A stretch of DNA of 64,000 bases from an uncultured bacterium (lineage in GTDB: Bacteria; Cyanobacteriota; Vampirovibrionia; Gastranaerophilales; Gastranaerophilaceae): assembly GCA_949298805.1 (NCBI GenBank), contig CASFXY010000004.1, forward strand, positions 1 to 64,000, read 5' to 3'. The position numbers and the translations under genes were made by a program. This document shows, in pieces, positions 52,601-60,968 of the stretch (its first letter is position 1; each line of letters opens with the position of its first letter). Below the pieces are notes generated by a model, which was not told where the DNA came from, made no database searches, and was given only the letters and a program-made list of their open reading frames with translations.

Positions 52601-53027
52601 TACTTAATTTAACAATTTCATTAATCGGATTTGCAGATTTATTTGTTATTAAAGTTTGGTTGATTTTTTGAAGGGCAATCTCTTGAGAACCGAGTTTTGC
52701 GTACATGTCTGTGACTTCGTTTAAAATTTTTGACACTTCCATGGACATTTTGGGATTTGAAAGACCTTGTGTCATTTGTTTTATTAGGTTTTCAAAGCCG
52801 GTTAATTGCTGGCGCATCTCAAGTTGTTTTTCTTCAAGAACTTTTTTTGTTTCGTTGATAATAACGCCGATAAATTTTTGAGAGTTTATTTCTGTTGAAT
52901 TTTCAAACTTTTGTGCAAGGTTTGTCATCAGGTTATTGATTTCACTTTGTGTTAGTGAGGGCCTTGAATACAAACTTCTAATTGCATCTGTGAGTTGTTC
53001 TAATTTTACTTCAACGTTATCCGCCAT
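49614..53027 (-). CDS. Very long coiled-coil protein, function unknown
   Basis: 1137 residues, rich in E, K, I, N, L and S with almost no Gly, Pro or Cys. Nearly the whole length is predicted heptad coiled coil, with repeated I-x2-L/I-x3-I patterns. No transmembrane segment, signal peptide or Walker motif was found. The C-terminal 60 residues (IDVTYENMKQTKELASRMDE...) look like a separate short helical domain. It may be a cytoskeletal or scaffold protein. Homology to any SMC-like or filament family cannot be claimed. It is single, with the GH13-like gene divergent from it. Confidence 0.75.
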   Translation of the reverse strand: MADNVEVKLEQLTDAIRSLYSRPSLTQSEINNLMTNLAQKFENSTEINSQKFIGVIINETKKVLEEKQLEMRQQLTGFENLIKQMTQGLSNPKMSMEVSKILNEVTDMYAKLGSQEIALQKINQTLITNKSANPINEIVKLSNEFNVFSRGFENITHTLNKNFTDFLNQVKSFNSKEELTDIQLELDTINGNINSIISALAIIDHKYRDLTGLVEAFHSKEAVFDQSLEGIKQITDKFEHIKEDISKSATHEDANEIKEHLNFVSENINAIQGNIDQTINQNSQKLTNVINSIEARLSQGISCEDINKLKGELKALIDKLSIQNSQGKDEFILKLQEELAKLKVQGDTDLKNKIFDHANVVNQGINNINSQIKKLQENVNTSFLDKTQRVDENINNLKNKLDSIEQNIQKLPKESMLNEIKIIESSLKTLTKDSLSSIVELISSEFSSLDKSLEGKDVENNRKIDFAINNLRDDIKSFNEKFSILKDEISLASQGNINTLKEPLEKALKELRETTIDEQLNIINENIKNTTSSINDSFEKIKENFEHAASGTNIEILSKLNDTIPMISEKLEVFRGYLTQENTENIQELKNYFKETSEIIKTYIEDIKDAYNSPLTEIKVDLQTLSNYLIESVENININISKEFEEYKNTIKNFLDNIDNANIDTVELKQTLSSIKNDLVEGILGSTKNAKANFIILEEKINNILENQTKLQESNNEQVILEVINNILEKIEHTNQQQIHNAKELLEEIQSSSVEISQKLEDFTKKEYQKTNINDEIFKKIDEINEVLLSVNSDNDQEIKESIELLKEYIEATAKKTNEQILEKNTEIYDKVSEVSDKINEITDKISEISDNTNEITNKNEPLSKEKNIEVDEYLAKIDEYLANVEYLKNNLSEDLKECIEAQVLNLQDKFETTLKAKNDEAKIETYNLIQKVSNVEVDIDKITTSIAKIINSTDDTSYAYSLQDVESDIAKLRLTIEKNLKGDNYKEFINRLIELKNINIENNKLNHTLEGQMGNLNNWLKSVAQKLEMLSQQVENAEKMSMEEIKTRLIRSEKSSDNGKFEEVNKRQISYLEDLDEKLNVLLQRQQDGFDPNSFIDVTYENMKQTKELASRMDEMEVKIDKIQGYMEKIVAYIEE

Positions 53028-53221
53028 AAACCCTAAAATCCCTCTTTAAAATTTTATTTTTATTCGACATTTTAATATAAAAATATTAATTTTCCTACTT
53101 TGTAAAGCATATTAGATTAATGCTCTGTTACAATTCTTTACTTCAAGTTAAAAAAATGAACTTTTTTTGTTAGTATATACCATGTTAAAAGGATAGATTA
53201 CAGATAAGTGACGGTGGATAA

Positions 53222-55414
53222 GTGCTTAATTTAATTAACCCCAAGATGAATGATTTTGAATTTTTAAACAATTTTGACATTAATAGCCAATTTGCAAAGC
53301 TAAAAGAGATATATTGTATTTCGGATATCTCACAAGACAGAAAAGAATATCTTTCAAAAACCATACAAAAATATGGGTATTTACCTTATCCGCACTATAA
53401 AACCCTTGAGGAGTTGACAAGTGCTGAAATTATTTATGCTTTTTGTGAGAAATTAAAACTTGAGGGAACTTATGACGGTGAAAAATTTATTCGTTTTTCT
53501 AACCCTTCTCCACTTGCAAGAAGAAAAGTAAAACACTCTAATTGGTTTAAAAAAGAAGGTCATAATATAAAACTGCTATCTCTTGCGGGATTGGGTGCTA
53601 ATCCAAATGAAGTCGGAAAATTTATTGATTGGCTTGCAGCAGTGGTTTCTCTTGATTGGGGTAATAAAGATTTAAACATCATGCCTGCCACTGTTTATTT
53701 AATTCCTTTTCACCCTCGTGAATTTGGTTGTGCTTATTTGCCTCAATCCTCCGATGTTTCCAAAAAACTTTGTGATGAAAAAATAGCAAAATTCTTGGGT
53801 TTAGATGCAAAAGAACAGGTTAAATTTTTTATAACCCTGACTCAACTTGCAGGACACCCTGTAATATATGATGTTTTGCCGCAAACAGGCAGATTTTCAA
53901 AAATTGTTTTAACTAATCCTTATGTAGCAAGATGGATGGATGTAAAAGAGCTTGATAATCAAATAAATAATTTTAAAAAGGCTCTAAAATCCAATAAATC
54001 TAAAACCTATGATGAAGATTTAAAAGAGTTTAAAATTTTAATTTCATATAAAATGTCCTTTAAAGATAAGCAAGAAGAATTGGTTAAAAGAGTAGAACAA
54101 ATAATAGAGTATGTTAACGGTAAAAAACCAAAATGCGAAGAAGATATTGTTAAACAAACAGAAATAATACAAGCTCTTATAAATGAAGGACTCTGGACAA
54201 TGCCCGGCGGTGCATGGTGCTCAGCAGGTGTTCCTGTGTATGACAAAATGCATAAGTCAGGTGAGTATCCTACTTATAAGCATTATAATTTTAAGGGTGA
54301 AGATGTTACGCATTTTGCAAATTTAGATTGTCAAACTCCTTACTATTTTGTTTATTTTGAAAAATCAAAATATAATACTAAAGTTAAAGAATTTTTTGTT
54401 GATTATATGGAAAATCTGCAAAAAGAATTTAACTTTGACGGTTTTAGAGTGGACCATATTGACCATGTGGTTGATGAAGTTTCTCAAAAATCAGGCATGC
54501 CAATAAGCTACAGAATACCAAGCAAAGTTTTGGCTGCGATGAATTTAAAGTTAAAAAAACGCATACCATATTTTGCAACTCTTGCCGAATATATGCTATG
54601 GGACGGTTATTTTAAAGAATATCATAATGATATGCATTTTGACCTTCTCTGGGGTGATGATATTGTAAGTCAGTACATAAAAACACCCGAACAAATAATT
54701 AATGATAATATGCGTCTTGAAATTTATAATAATAAAGCTTCAAAAATAAATCCTCTTTCTATTTTAAAGGCTTATAATAATCAAGACGGAGAATTTCGCG
54801 AGATTGATCAATATCCTGCTCAATTGGGAGAACAAGGTGCCTTGTTTAAATGGTTTAAATATAAATTCCTCCCCGGAGGAAAGTTTGCGCAACGTTCAAC
54901 GCTTTATGTTGACGGTGATGAAAGTTTCACAAAAACAGGTATAGAACGTATTATAGGCAATGAAGTTTCAATGGAGAGGAATAAAAATTGGAATTTTTAT
55001 GAAAAATTCAATGCTCTTAATTATTTTGTGCAACATAGCGAACTTATAAGCCGCGGAAAAGCTGTTTTGCATATCCAAAGCGATGATGGTTTTTGCTGTT
55101 GGGAAATTATAAGCGATAAAAAATCTAGCGAAAGCCTTTTTGTGGTTGCAAATTATCTTTCGCCGACAGAAAAAGTTAATGTGGTCGATATTAATGGCAA
55201 CACAAGACGGATGACAAAAAAAGGCAAAGCAGTTTTAAATAAAACCATTAAGCTAAAGGACAACAAAAGACTTAGCGCATTTTACGATTTCAGATTAGAT
55301 GAAATGCAAAAATGCTCTTTTGTTGAAATTCCTATGCAAGAAGAAATAAAAGGCTCAATAACCTTTGATATCTTGCAACCTGCGGAATTTAAAGTTTATA
55401 AAATGTTAAAATAA
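53222..55414 (+). CDS. GH13-like alpha-amylase family protein
   Basis: 730 residues. The catalytic motif GFRVDHIDHV (around residue 405) matches region II of GH13 with the nucleophile aspartate, and ATLAEYMLWDG about 50 residues later can supply the acid/base glutamate. Region I, usually DxVxNH, is altered to YDVLPQTG, and a clear NHD of region IV is not visible. The C-terminal beta domain (SESLFVVANYLSPTEKVNVVD) fits an amylase domain C. Substrate is likely an alpha-glucan but is unproven. No signal peptide, so cytoplasmic. GTG at 53222 has GGTGG upstream; ATG at 53246 lacks one. Confidence 0.75.
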   Translation: MLNLINPKMNDFEFLNNFDINSQFAKLKEIYCISDISQDRKEYLSKTIQKYGYLPYPHYKTLEELTSAEIIYAFCEKLKLEGTYDGEKFIRFSNPSPLARRKVKHSNWFKKEGHNIKLLSLAGLGANPNEVGKFIDWLAAVVSLDWGNKDLNIMPATVYLIPFHPREFGCAYLPQSSDVSKKLCDEKIAKFLGLDAKEQVKFFITLTQLAGHPVIYDVLPQTGRFSKIVLTNPYVARWMDVKELDNQINNFKKALKSNKSKTYDEDLKEFKILISYKMSFKDKQEELVKRVEQIIEYVNGKKPKCEEDIVKQTEIIQALINEGLWTMPGGAWCSAGVPVYDKMHKSGEYPTYKHYNFKGEDVTHFANLDCQTPYYFVYFEKSKYNTKVKEFFVDYMENLQKEFNFDGFRVDHIDHVVDEVSQKSGMPISYRIPSKVLAAMNLKLKKRIPYFATLAEYMLWDGYFKEYHNDMHFDLLWGDDIVSQYIKTPEQIINDNMRLEIYNNKASKINPLSILKAYNNQDGEFREIDQYPAQLGEQGALFKWFKYKFLPGGKFAQRSTLYVDGDESFTKTGIERIIGNEVSMERNKNWNFYEKFNALNYFVQHSELISRGKAVLHIQSDDGFCCWEIISDKKSSESLFVVANYLSPTEKVNVVDINGNTRRMTKKGKAVLNKTIKLKDNKRLSAFYDFRLDEMQKCSFVEIPMQEEIKGSITFDILQPAEFKVYKMLK

Positions 55415-55482
55415 AATTTTTTTAAATAAAAAATGAACAAAATAAATATGTGCTTCGTTATATAGATGTAGGAGCTAAAAAA

Positions 55483-55836
55483 ATGAAAGATAAATGTAAT
55501 AAATACGAAGCATATTTTACATTCAGGGACGAAAAAGAGTTATTGGAACATGTTGAAAATTGTCCTGATTGTAAAGTTGAGCATGAAAAAATGCAAAAAG
55601 TTTCGGATTTAATAGGTGAAGTGCGTCCGTATTTTTTAGCACAAAAACAACGTGAGAAAAAGAAACTCTATAAACTAAAAGCAGCTTGTTTTTCTATTGC
55701 ATTGATGTTTTTTGCGCTTGGCGGTACTGCTCTAAATTATGAATACGATATTGTAAATTCAATTGTGTATCATAATTTAAGTGCGGAAGACTTAGGTTTT
55801 CCAACCGACGAATACGGGCTTATAATGGTAGAGTGA
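55483..55836 (+). CDS. Anti-sigma factor-like protein with zinc motif and one membrane helix
   Basis: 117 residues. H23-x3-C27-x2-C30 (HVENCPDC) is the ZAS zinc motif of anti-ECF-sigma factors. A basic stretch and one hydrophobic helix (about 65-85, LKAACFSIALMFFALGGTAL) follow, then about 30 residues that would lie outside the membrane. GTAGGAG precedes the ATG. It overlaps the ECF sigma gene (gtgatga), so it probably holds that sigma factor at the membrane. The order, anti-sigma before sigma, is the reverse of the more common one. Confidence 0.8.
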   Translation: MKDKCNKYEAYFTFRDEKELLEHVENCPDCKVEHEKMQKVSDLIGEVRPYFLAQKQREKKKLYKLKAACFSIALMFFALGGTALNYEYDIVNSIVYHNLSAEDLGFPTDEYGLIMVE

Positions 55837-56327
55837 TGAACTTAAGTGAATTAATCAAACAAAACAAACAAAATGTCAGAAATATAATCAAAAAAATAAC
55901 AAACGAACAAAACGAAGATATTGAACAGGAAGTTTATATAAAAATCTGGCAAAATCAAGATAAATATGAGGAAAAAGGGAAGTTGAAGGGCTGGATTGGC
56001 ACTATAGCTAAGAATTTGGCTAAAGACTACCTAAAATCTTCTTACGTCAAAAATACAACAATAGCAGAGGAAGAAAAACTAAATGAAATAAAAGACAAAA
56101 AGCAAACTCCCGAGTTAACTTTAATACAAAATGAGCGTCAAAAGCTTATTATTAATGCAATTAACGCTCTGAAACCAAAGTTTAAGGAAGTTGTGATGTT
56201 ATATGAAATAGAACAGCTTTCTTATGAACAAATCGCGCGCAAAATTAAAACTCCAATAGGAACAGTAAAATCAAGACTTTACAACGCAAAAAAAGAACTT
56301 GCGCAAAGTCTTAAGGATTTAATTTAG
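55836..56327 (+). CDS. ECF-type RNA polymerase sigma factor
   Basis: 163 residues. Region 2: NEDIEQEVYIKIWQNQDKYE and GWIGTIAKNLAKDYLKSS; region 4: KPKFKEVVMLYEIEQLSYEQIARKIKTPIGTVKSRLYNAKKEL. The size and the absence of region 3 are typical of ECF sigma factors. ATG at 55836 is preferred over GTG at 55833; the start overlaps the anti-sigma stop. The Spy-like gene follows after 13 bases and is a probable target or sensor. Confidence 0.93.
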   Translation: MNLSELIKQNKQNVRNIIKKITNEQNEDIEQEVYIKIWQNQDKYEEKGKLKGWIGTIAKNLAKDYLKSSYVKNTTIAEEEKLNEIKDKKQTPELTLIQNERQKLIINAINALKPKFKEVVMLYEIEQLSYEQIARKIKTPIGTVKSRLYNAKKELAQSLKDLI

Positions 56328-56340
56328 AAAGGATTTAATT

Positions 56341-56922
56341 ATGAAAAAATTAGTACTTGCATCAACTTTAATACTTTTCTTATCCGTAGGGGCTGCAAAT
56401 GCTCAAGGATGTCCGATAGACGGACAAAAGCCAACCCCTAAAATGGAACAAAAATGTCAAAAACCGCCAATGACACCTGAAATGAAAGCTAAAATGGAAC
56501 AAAAGAAAGCTGAATTTGATAAAAAACTTGGTTTGACCGATGAACAAAAAGCAAAGGTTGAACAAGTGAGAAAAGACGGTTTTGAAAAAATGAAACCCGT
56601 AATGGAACAAATAAAAGTTAAAAGAGATGAAATTAAAACCATCCGTGAAAACGGTTCATTAACTCAAGCGGAAGCAAATGCAAAAGTTCAGGCATTGCAT
56701 AAGGAAATAGGCGAACTTAAAGCACAGGCAAAAGAAATCAGAAAACAAAATATGCAAGACTTTGAAGCAATTTTGACTGATAAACAAAAGAAAACTTTAG
56801 AAAAAATGAAACAAGACGGCAGAAAAGAATTTGCAAAAAAACATAAAGCTCATAAAGGAACTCGTCCAATGCCCCCACATCATCCTGATTTGCAACCTTT
56901 GGGCGCACCTGAAGCAAAATAA
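56341..56922 (+). CDS. Spy/CpxP-like periplasmic protein
   Basis: 193 residues. A signal peptide (MKKLVLASTLILFLSVGAANA) is followed by a Lys/Met/Glu/Gln-rich helical protein with two LTxxQ motifs (LTDEQKAKVEQVR and LTDKQKKTLEKM), the hallmark of Spy/CpxP/ZraP proteins. These are chaperone-like or metal-sensing envelope proteins. The tail is His/Pro-rich (RPMPPHHPD). Together with the upstream anti-sigma and ECF genes it forms a candidate envelope-stress or metal-response cassette. Confidence 0.85.
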   Translation: MKKLVLASTLILFLSVGAANAQGCPIDGQKPTPKMEQKCQKPPMTPEMKAKMEQKKAEFDKKLGLTDEQKAKVEQVRKDGFEKMKPVMEQIKVKRDEIKTIRENGSLTQAEANAKVQALHKEIGELKAQAKEIRKQNMQDFEAILTDKQKKTLEKMKQDGRKEFAKKHKAHKGTRPMPPHHPDLQPLGAPEAK

Positions 56923-56950
56923 AATTTGTTTAATTCACTACAACCGATTA

Positions 56951-56984
56951 AGCCACCTTACAAATTGTAAGGTGGCTCTTTTTT
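56951..56984 (+). terminator. Rho-independent terminator after the Spy-like gene
   Basis: A long palindrome with arms AGCCACCTTACAA and TTGTAAGGTGGCT is followed by CTTTTTTG. It ends the anti-sigma/ECF/Spy-like transcript, 28 bases after the last stop. Confidence 0.9.
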
Positions 56985-56990
56985 GTTTAC

Positions 56991-57018
56991 TTGCACTAAA
57001 GTCTATAAATTGTATAAT
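56991..57018 (+). promoter_or_regulatory. Promoter of gmd
   Basis: TTGCAC (56991-56996) and TATAAT (57013-57018) are separated by 16 bases. A leader of about 20 bases with TGGAG precedes the ATG at 57047, so this gene has a conventional leader. Confidence 0.6.
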
Positions 57019-57046
57019 GTTCTTATAAACATTTAATGGAGTGAAT

Positions 57047-58135
57047 ATGAAAAAAGCGCTTATAACAGGGATTACAGGACAAGATGGCAGCTATCTTGCG
57101 GAATTATTGCTTGAAAAGGGTTATGAAGTCCATGGCATGAAGCGTCGTGCATCTTCTTTTAATACATCAAGAATTGACCATCTTTACCAAGATATTCATA
57201 ATCCCGATTTAAAATTTAAATTACACTATGGAGATTTAACGGATTCTACTAATATAATAAGACTTATGCAAGAAATTCAGCCTGATGAAGTTTATAATCT
57301 TGCAGCACAATCCCATGTTAAAGTATCTTTTGATGAACCTGAATATACTGCAAATGCAGATGGCATAGGCACACTAAGGATTTTGGAAGCAATCAGGCTT
57401 TTGGGCTTGGGTGAAAAAACAAAGTTTTATCAAGCTTCAACTTCAGAGCTTTTTGGCAAAGTGCAAGAAACTCCTCAAAAGGAAACAACCCCTTTTTATC
57501 CCCGCTCGCCTTATGCTTGTGCTAAATTATATGCTTATTGGATTACTGTAAATTATCGTGAAAGCTATAACTTATATGCTTGTAACGGTATTTTATTTAA
57601 CCATGAAAGTCCTCGTCGTGGCGAAACTTTTGTTACAAGAAAAATTACCCGTGCTGCAGTTCGTATAGCTCTTGGCATGGAGGATAAATTATATCTTGGC
57701 AATATGGACTCCAAGCGCGATTGGGGACATGCAAAAGATTATGTTGAGGGTATGTGGAGAGTTTTGCAACAGGAAAAACCTGACGATTTTGTTCTTGCAA
57801 CAGGTGTTACAACCTCGATTCGTGATTTTTGCAATATGACATTTAAAGAATTGGATATTGAACTTGATTGGCAAGGTCAGGGAATTAACGAAAAAGGTAT
57901 TGATAAGAAAACCGGTAAAGTATTAATTGAAGTTGACCCCAGATATTTTAGGCCGGCTGAAGTTGATTTCCTTTTGGGTGATAGCGCAAAAGCACGCGAA
58001 AAATTGGGATGGCAACCTAAGTATAATCTTGAAACCATGGTTTCTGAAATGGTGGCGGAGGATATGAAAGAAGCAACTAAAGAAAAAGTTTTAAAAGAAA
58101 AAGGTTATCAGGTTTTAATTCCACAAGAAGCTTAA
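57047..58135 (+). CDS. gmd: GDP-mannose 4,6-dehydratase
   Basis: 362 residues. Gmd converts GDP-mannose to GDP-4-keto-6-deoxymannose, precursor of GDP-fucose, GDP-rhamnose and others for envelope glycans. The NAD(P) motif is [15 protein letters not shown], the catalytic Tyr-x3-Lys is in [12 protein letters not shown], and [16 protein letters not shown] is family-specific. ATG at 57047 has TGGAG upstream; a GTG 6 bases earlier overlaps that site. The epimerase-reductase that usually follows (fcl) is absent here. Confidence 0.97.
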   Translation: MKKALITGITGQDGSYLAELLLEKGYEVHGMKRRASSFNTSRIDHLYQDIHNPDLKFKLHYGDLTDSTNIIRLMQEIQPDEVYNLAAQSHVKVSFDEPEYTANADGIGTLRILEAIRLLGLGEKTKFYQASTSELFGKVQETPQKETTPFYPRSPYACAKLYAYWITVNYRESYNLYACNGILFNHESPRRGETFVTRKITRAAVRIALGMEDKLYLGNMDSKRDWGHAKDYVEGMWRVLQQEKPDDFVLATGVTTSIRDFCNMTFKELDIELDWQGQGINEKGIDKKTGKVLIEVDPRYFRPAEVDFLLGDSAKAREKLGWQPKYNLETMVSEMVAEDMKEATKEKVLKEKGYQVLIPQEA

Positions 58136-58148
58136 ATAAGGAGGATTT

Positions 58149-58757
58149 ATGAAGAAAATTCTTTTAATATTTGCCGTAATGCTTGCAACTACACCTGTGT
58201 TTGCAGCAAGTAAAACTGTTGTGCAGTGTCTTAATTCTTTTTCATCAAATAATCCTTCGGCGTACTTTAGTGCAAAAGTTGTTAAAGAAATGGAATACAA
58301 AAACGGAATTTATTTAAAAGAAAATTCTATAGTTAGAGCAAAAGTGGTTAAAGTAGTTGATGCAAAACGTGCAAAACGTGATGCTTACTTTGTTATTAAA
58401 CCTTTAAGCTATACAGACCCTACGGTCGGCAAAACATATAATATTCAAAATCTGCCCGTTGAGGCAAAAGTTGTAGGATACAAGCCCTTTGATGCCAAAG
58501 AAACTGCAAAAAAAGCAGGGATAAGCGTTGCTAATTTCTTTGTACAAGGTTTTAGTACCGCATATCATTTTGGCGATGGTTTTATACATCCGACAGCAGG
58601 AAAGGGTCGCTTTAAATCAGGTGTTCAAAATGCCTATGATAATTCAATTTTATCTTATATTGAAGAAGGCGATGCTTTAAAAGTCAATAGCGGAGATTGT
58701 TTAGCATTGAAATTTTACCAAACTGAAACTCCTAAATGGAAATTTTGGAAAAAGTAA
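58149..58757 (+). CDS. Secreted hypothetical protein
   Basis: Unrecognised 202-residue protein with a clear signal peptide (MKKILLIFAVMLATTPVFA). The mature part is beta-rich with alternating hydrophobic and charged residues (VKEMEYKNGIYLKENSIVRAKVVKVVDAKRAKRDAYFVI), which may form a periplasmic domain. AGGAGG lies before the ATG, 13 bases after the gmd stop, so the two genes share a transcript. It ends directly at the convergent peptidase stop. Confidence 0.7.
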   Translation: MKKILLIFAVMLATTPVFAASKTVVQCLNSFSSNNPSAYFSAKVVKEMEYKNGIYLKENSIVRAKVVKVVDAKRAKRDAYFVIKPLSYTDPTVGKTYNIQNLPVEAKVVGYKPFDAKETAKKAGISVANFFVQGFSTAYHFGDGFIHPTAGKGRFKSGVQNAYDNSILSYIEEGDALKVNSGDCLALKFYQTETPKWKFWKK

Positions 58758-59960
58758 TTAAGCATTGAATTCCATAAAAAATTCTTTTAAGAATTTATAA
58801 CCTTCAAGGTATGAATTTATATGAATTTTTTCTTCAGGTGAGTGCATATTTTCTATATTTGCAATTCCGATTAATACCGGTTTAAATATTTTATTGTGTT
58901 TATTTTTTTCATTTGCATAAACATGAGTTTCGGCGCCTGCATGAAAAGAGCTTACATCTAATCTTAATCCTGCTTTTTTGGCTGCTTCACGTCCAATGTT
59001 TACAAGAGTGTTATCATCTGATTTTTCGAAAGCTTTTAAATGTTCATTTGTTTCAATGGTTATTTCAATGTTTTCGCCGTATTTCTTTTTAATTTCTTCT
59101 GCTATGTTTTTATATGCATCAATTAATTCTTTTTCAAACCAAGCATTTGAACTTCTGATTGAATAATGCGCGCAAGCAGTAGTGTTAATAACGTTATCAG
59201 TGCAATTTTTTGAAATATATTCATGCGGATTCTTAGCTTTTTGTGCTGATTTTAGTGTTCTTTCAATTCCGCCTGCCACAATGCAACCTAAATTTGCAGA
59301 TGTTACAATACCAAGTTCATCCTCGTTTATTACTCCTATTGGTGCAATTTTTACATAATCTGCAATGACTTTTGCGGCATTAATTCTATCTTTTTTGCCT
59401 ATATCAAGCCCGCTGTGTCCGCCGGTTTTTGTTTTGACGGTTATATCAAGTTTAGTATAACTTGCCCCCGAGATTTCAAATTTACCAAGTTCTGAGGAGT
59501 CAAGCACAAGAATATATTCGCTTTCAAGTTGTGAAAAATCAATGTTATGAATGCCGCTCATTCCCATTTCTTCATCTCTGGTAAATACGAGCTCTAAACC
59601 GCCATGTTTTAAATCTTTATTTTTATTTATTTCGCTTGCAAGTCTTATTGCTGCTGCAACACCTGCTTTGTCGTCTGCCCCTAAAGTTCTTGTTTTATCA
59701 GTTTCAATAATATCTCCGTTAATAACAATATTAACAGGACTACAATCACCCACAACATCCATGTGCGCGCTTAAAAGCAGCGGATGTTTTTTATTGTCAG
59801 TCGGTTTAATGAATGCAAGAACATTGCCGTAACTGTCTTTTTTTGCATTAATATTTTCTGCATTTAAAATTTCAATTATTTTATCTGCAACTTTTTCTTC
59901 GTCCAAAGAGGGAGAAGGGATTTTAACGAGTTCAATAAATGTTTCAATGAGTTTATTCAT
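58758..59960 (-). CDS. M20-family peptidase (PepT-like)
   Basis: 400 residues. The metal-site motifs are SAHMDVVGD, TLGADDKAGVAAAI, FTRDEEMGMSG and HAGAETHVYANE near the C-terminus. GHSGLD marks the dimerisation-domain boundary. Closest in pattern to tripeptidase T and related cytoplasmic dinuclear zinc peptidases; substrate not fixed. It starts at the base after the trpS stop and belongs to the TPR-trpS run. Confidence 0.9.
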   Translation of the reverse strand: MNKLIETFIELVKIPSPSLDEEKVADKIIEILNAENINAKKDSYGNVLAFIKPTDNKKHPLLLSAHMDVVGDCSPVNIVINGDIIETDKTRTLGADDKAGVAAAIRLASEINKNKDLKHGGLELVFTRDEEMGMSGIHNIDFSQLESEYILVLDSSELGKFEISGASYTKLDITVKTKTGGHSGLDIGKKDRINAAKVIADYVKIAPIGVINEDELGIVTSANLGCIVAGGIERTLKSAQKAKNPHEYISKNCTDNVINTTACAHYSIRSSNAWFEKELIDAYKNIAEEIKKKYGENIEITIETNEHLKAFEKSDDNTLVNIGREAAKKAGLRLDVSSFHAGAETHVYANEKNKHNKIFKPVLIGIANIENMHSPEEKIHINSYLEGYKFLKEFFMEFNA

Positions 59961-60968
59961 TTAATACATCCTTATAACTTCTTTTACATTATCTAAAATT
60001 ATTTGTGCTTCTTTTTGTGCTTTGTTTGAACCTTCGAGCAGAATTTCGCGCACGATTTTTGGGTTTTCGCTTAATTTATGCCGTTTTTCGCGAATTGGCG
60101 CAAGCAATTCGTTAACTTTTTGTGCCAACTCTCTTTTGCATTGTGCACAGCCTATTTCACCATTGCGACAGAGCAAATCAATTTCTTTTACTTTTTCTTC
60201 ACTGCCAAAAATTTTCCAATAATCATAAACTACTTCGCAATCTTCAGGATGTCCCGGGTCATCTCGTCTTAGTCTTGACCTGTCTGTAATTGCGCTCATA
60301 ATTTTTTTGGTTGTAGTTTCTTCATCATCCGAGATTTTAATGTCATTATTAAAAGATTTACCCATTTTATTTCCGTCAATGCCTTTCATCAAAGGAATTT
60401 GAGTTAATAATGGTTCGGGTTCTACAAAAAAATCAGTCTTATAAATATTATTAAAACGTCTTACAATGTCGCGTGAAAGTTCAACATGCGGGACTTGGTC
60501 AATTCCTACGGGAACATAATTTGCATTAAACATCATAATATCCGCTGTCATTAAAACAGGATAGCCTAAAAGCCCGTAAGATATTTGTGTGTCATTATGT
60601 CCGCCTTCTCTTAAAGCTCGCGCCATATCTTTTAAAGTCGGGTCACGTTCTACCCAATTTTGTGGGGTAATCATGCTTAAATAAATGTGCAGTTGTGCAA
60701 TTTGAGGAACAAGTGACTGAACATATATTGTTGATTTTTCAGGGTCAATTCCGCATGATAGCCAATCTAATGCAACATTTTCAACATTTTGTGCTAAAGT
60801 TTCGGTAGTATCAAATTTTGTTGTAAGTGCATGCCAGTCGGCAATAAAATAAAAACTTTCGTATTCTTCCTGTAGTTTTTTCCAATTGGCAAGTACACCG
60901 AAATAATGACCCAGATGTAGTTTTCCCGTTGAGCGCATGCCGGAAACTATTCGTTTTTTATTGTTCAT
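59961..60968 (-). CDS. trpS: Tryptophanyl-tRNA synthetase
   Basis: 335 residues, class I aminoacyl-tRNA synthetase. The HIGH motif is HLGH in STGKLHLGHYFGVL and the KMSKS motif is KMGKS. VPVGIDQVPHVELSRDI and QISYGLLGYPVLMTADIM are typical of TrpRS. It overlaps the TPR gene by 11 bases and is followed with no gap by the M20 peptidase. Confidence 0.97.
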   Translation of the reverse strand: MNNKKRIVSGMRSTGKLHLGHYFGVLANWKKLQEEYESFYFIADWHALTTKFDTTETLAQNVENVALDWLSCGIDPEKSTIYVQSLVPQIAQLHIYLSMITPQNWVERDPTLKDMARALREGGHNDTQISYGLLGYPVLMTADIMMFNANYVPVGIDQVPHVELSRDIVRRFNNIYKTDFFVEPEPLLTQIPLMKGIDGNKMGKSFNNDIKISDDEETTTKKIMSAITDRSRLRRDDPGHPEDCEVVYDYWKIFGSEEKVKEIDLLCRNGEIGCAQCKRELAQKVNELLAPIREKRHKLSENPKIVREILLEGSNKAQKEAQIILDNVKEVIRMY

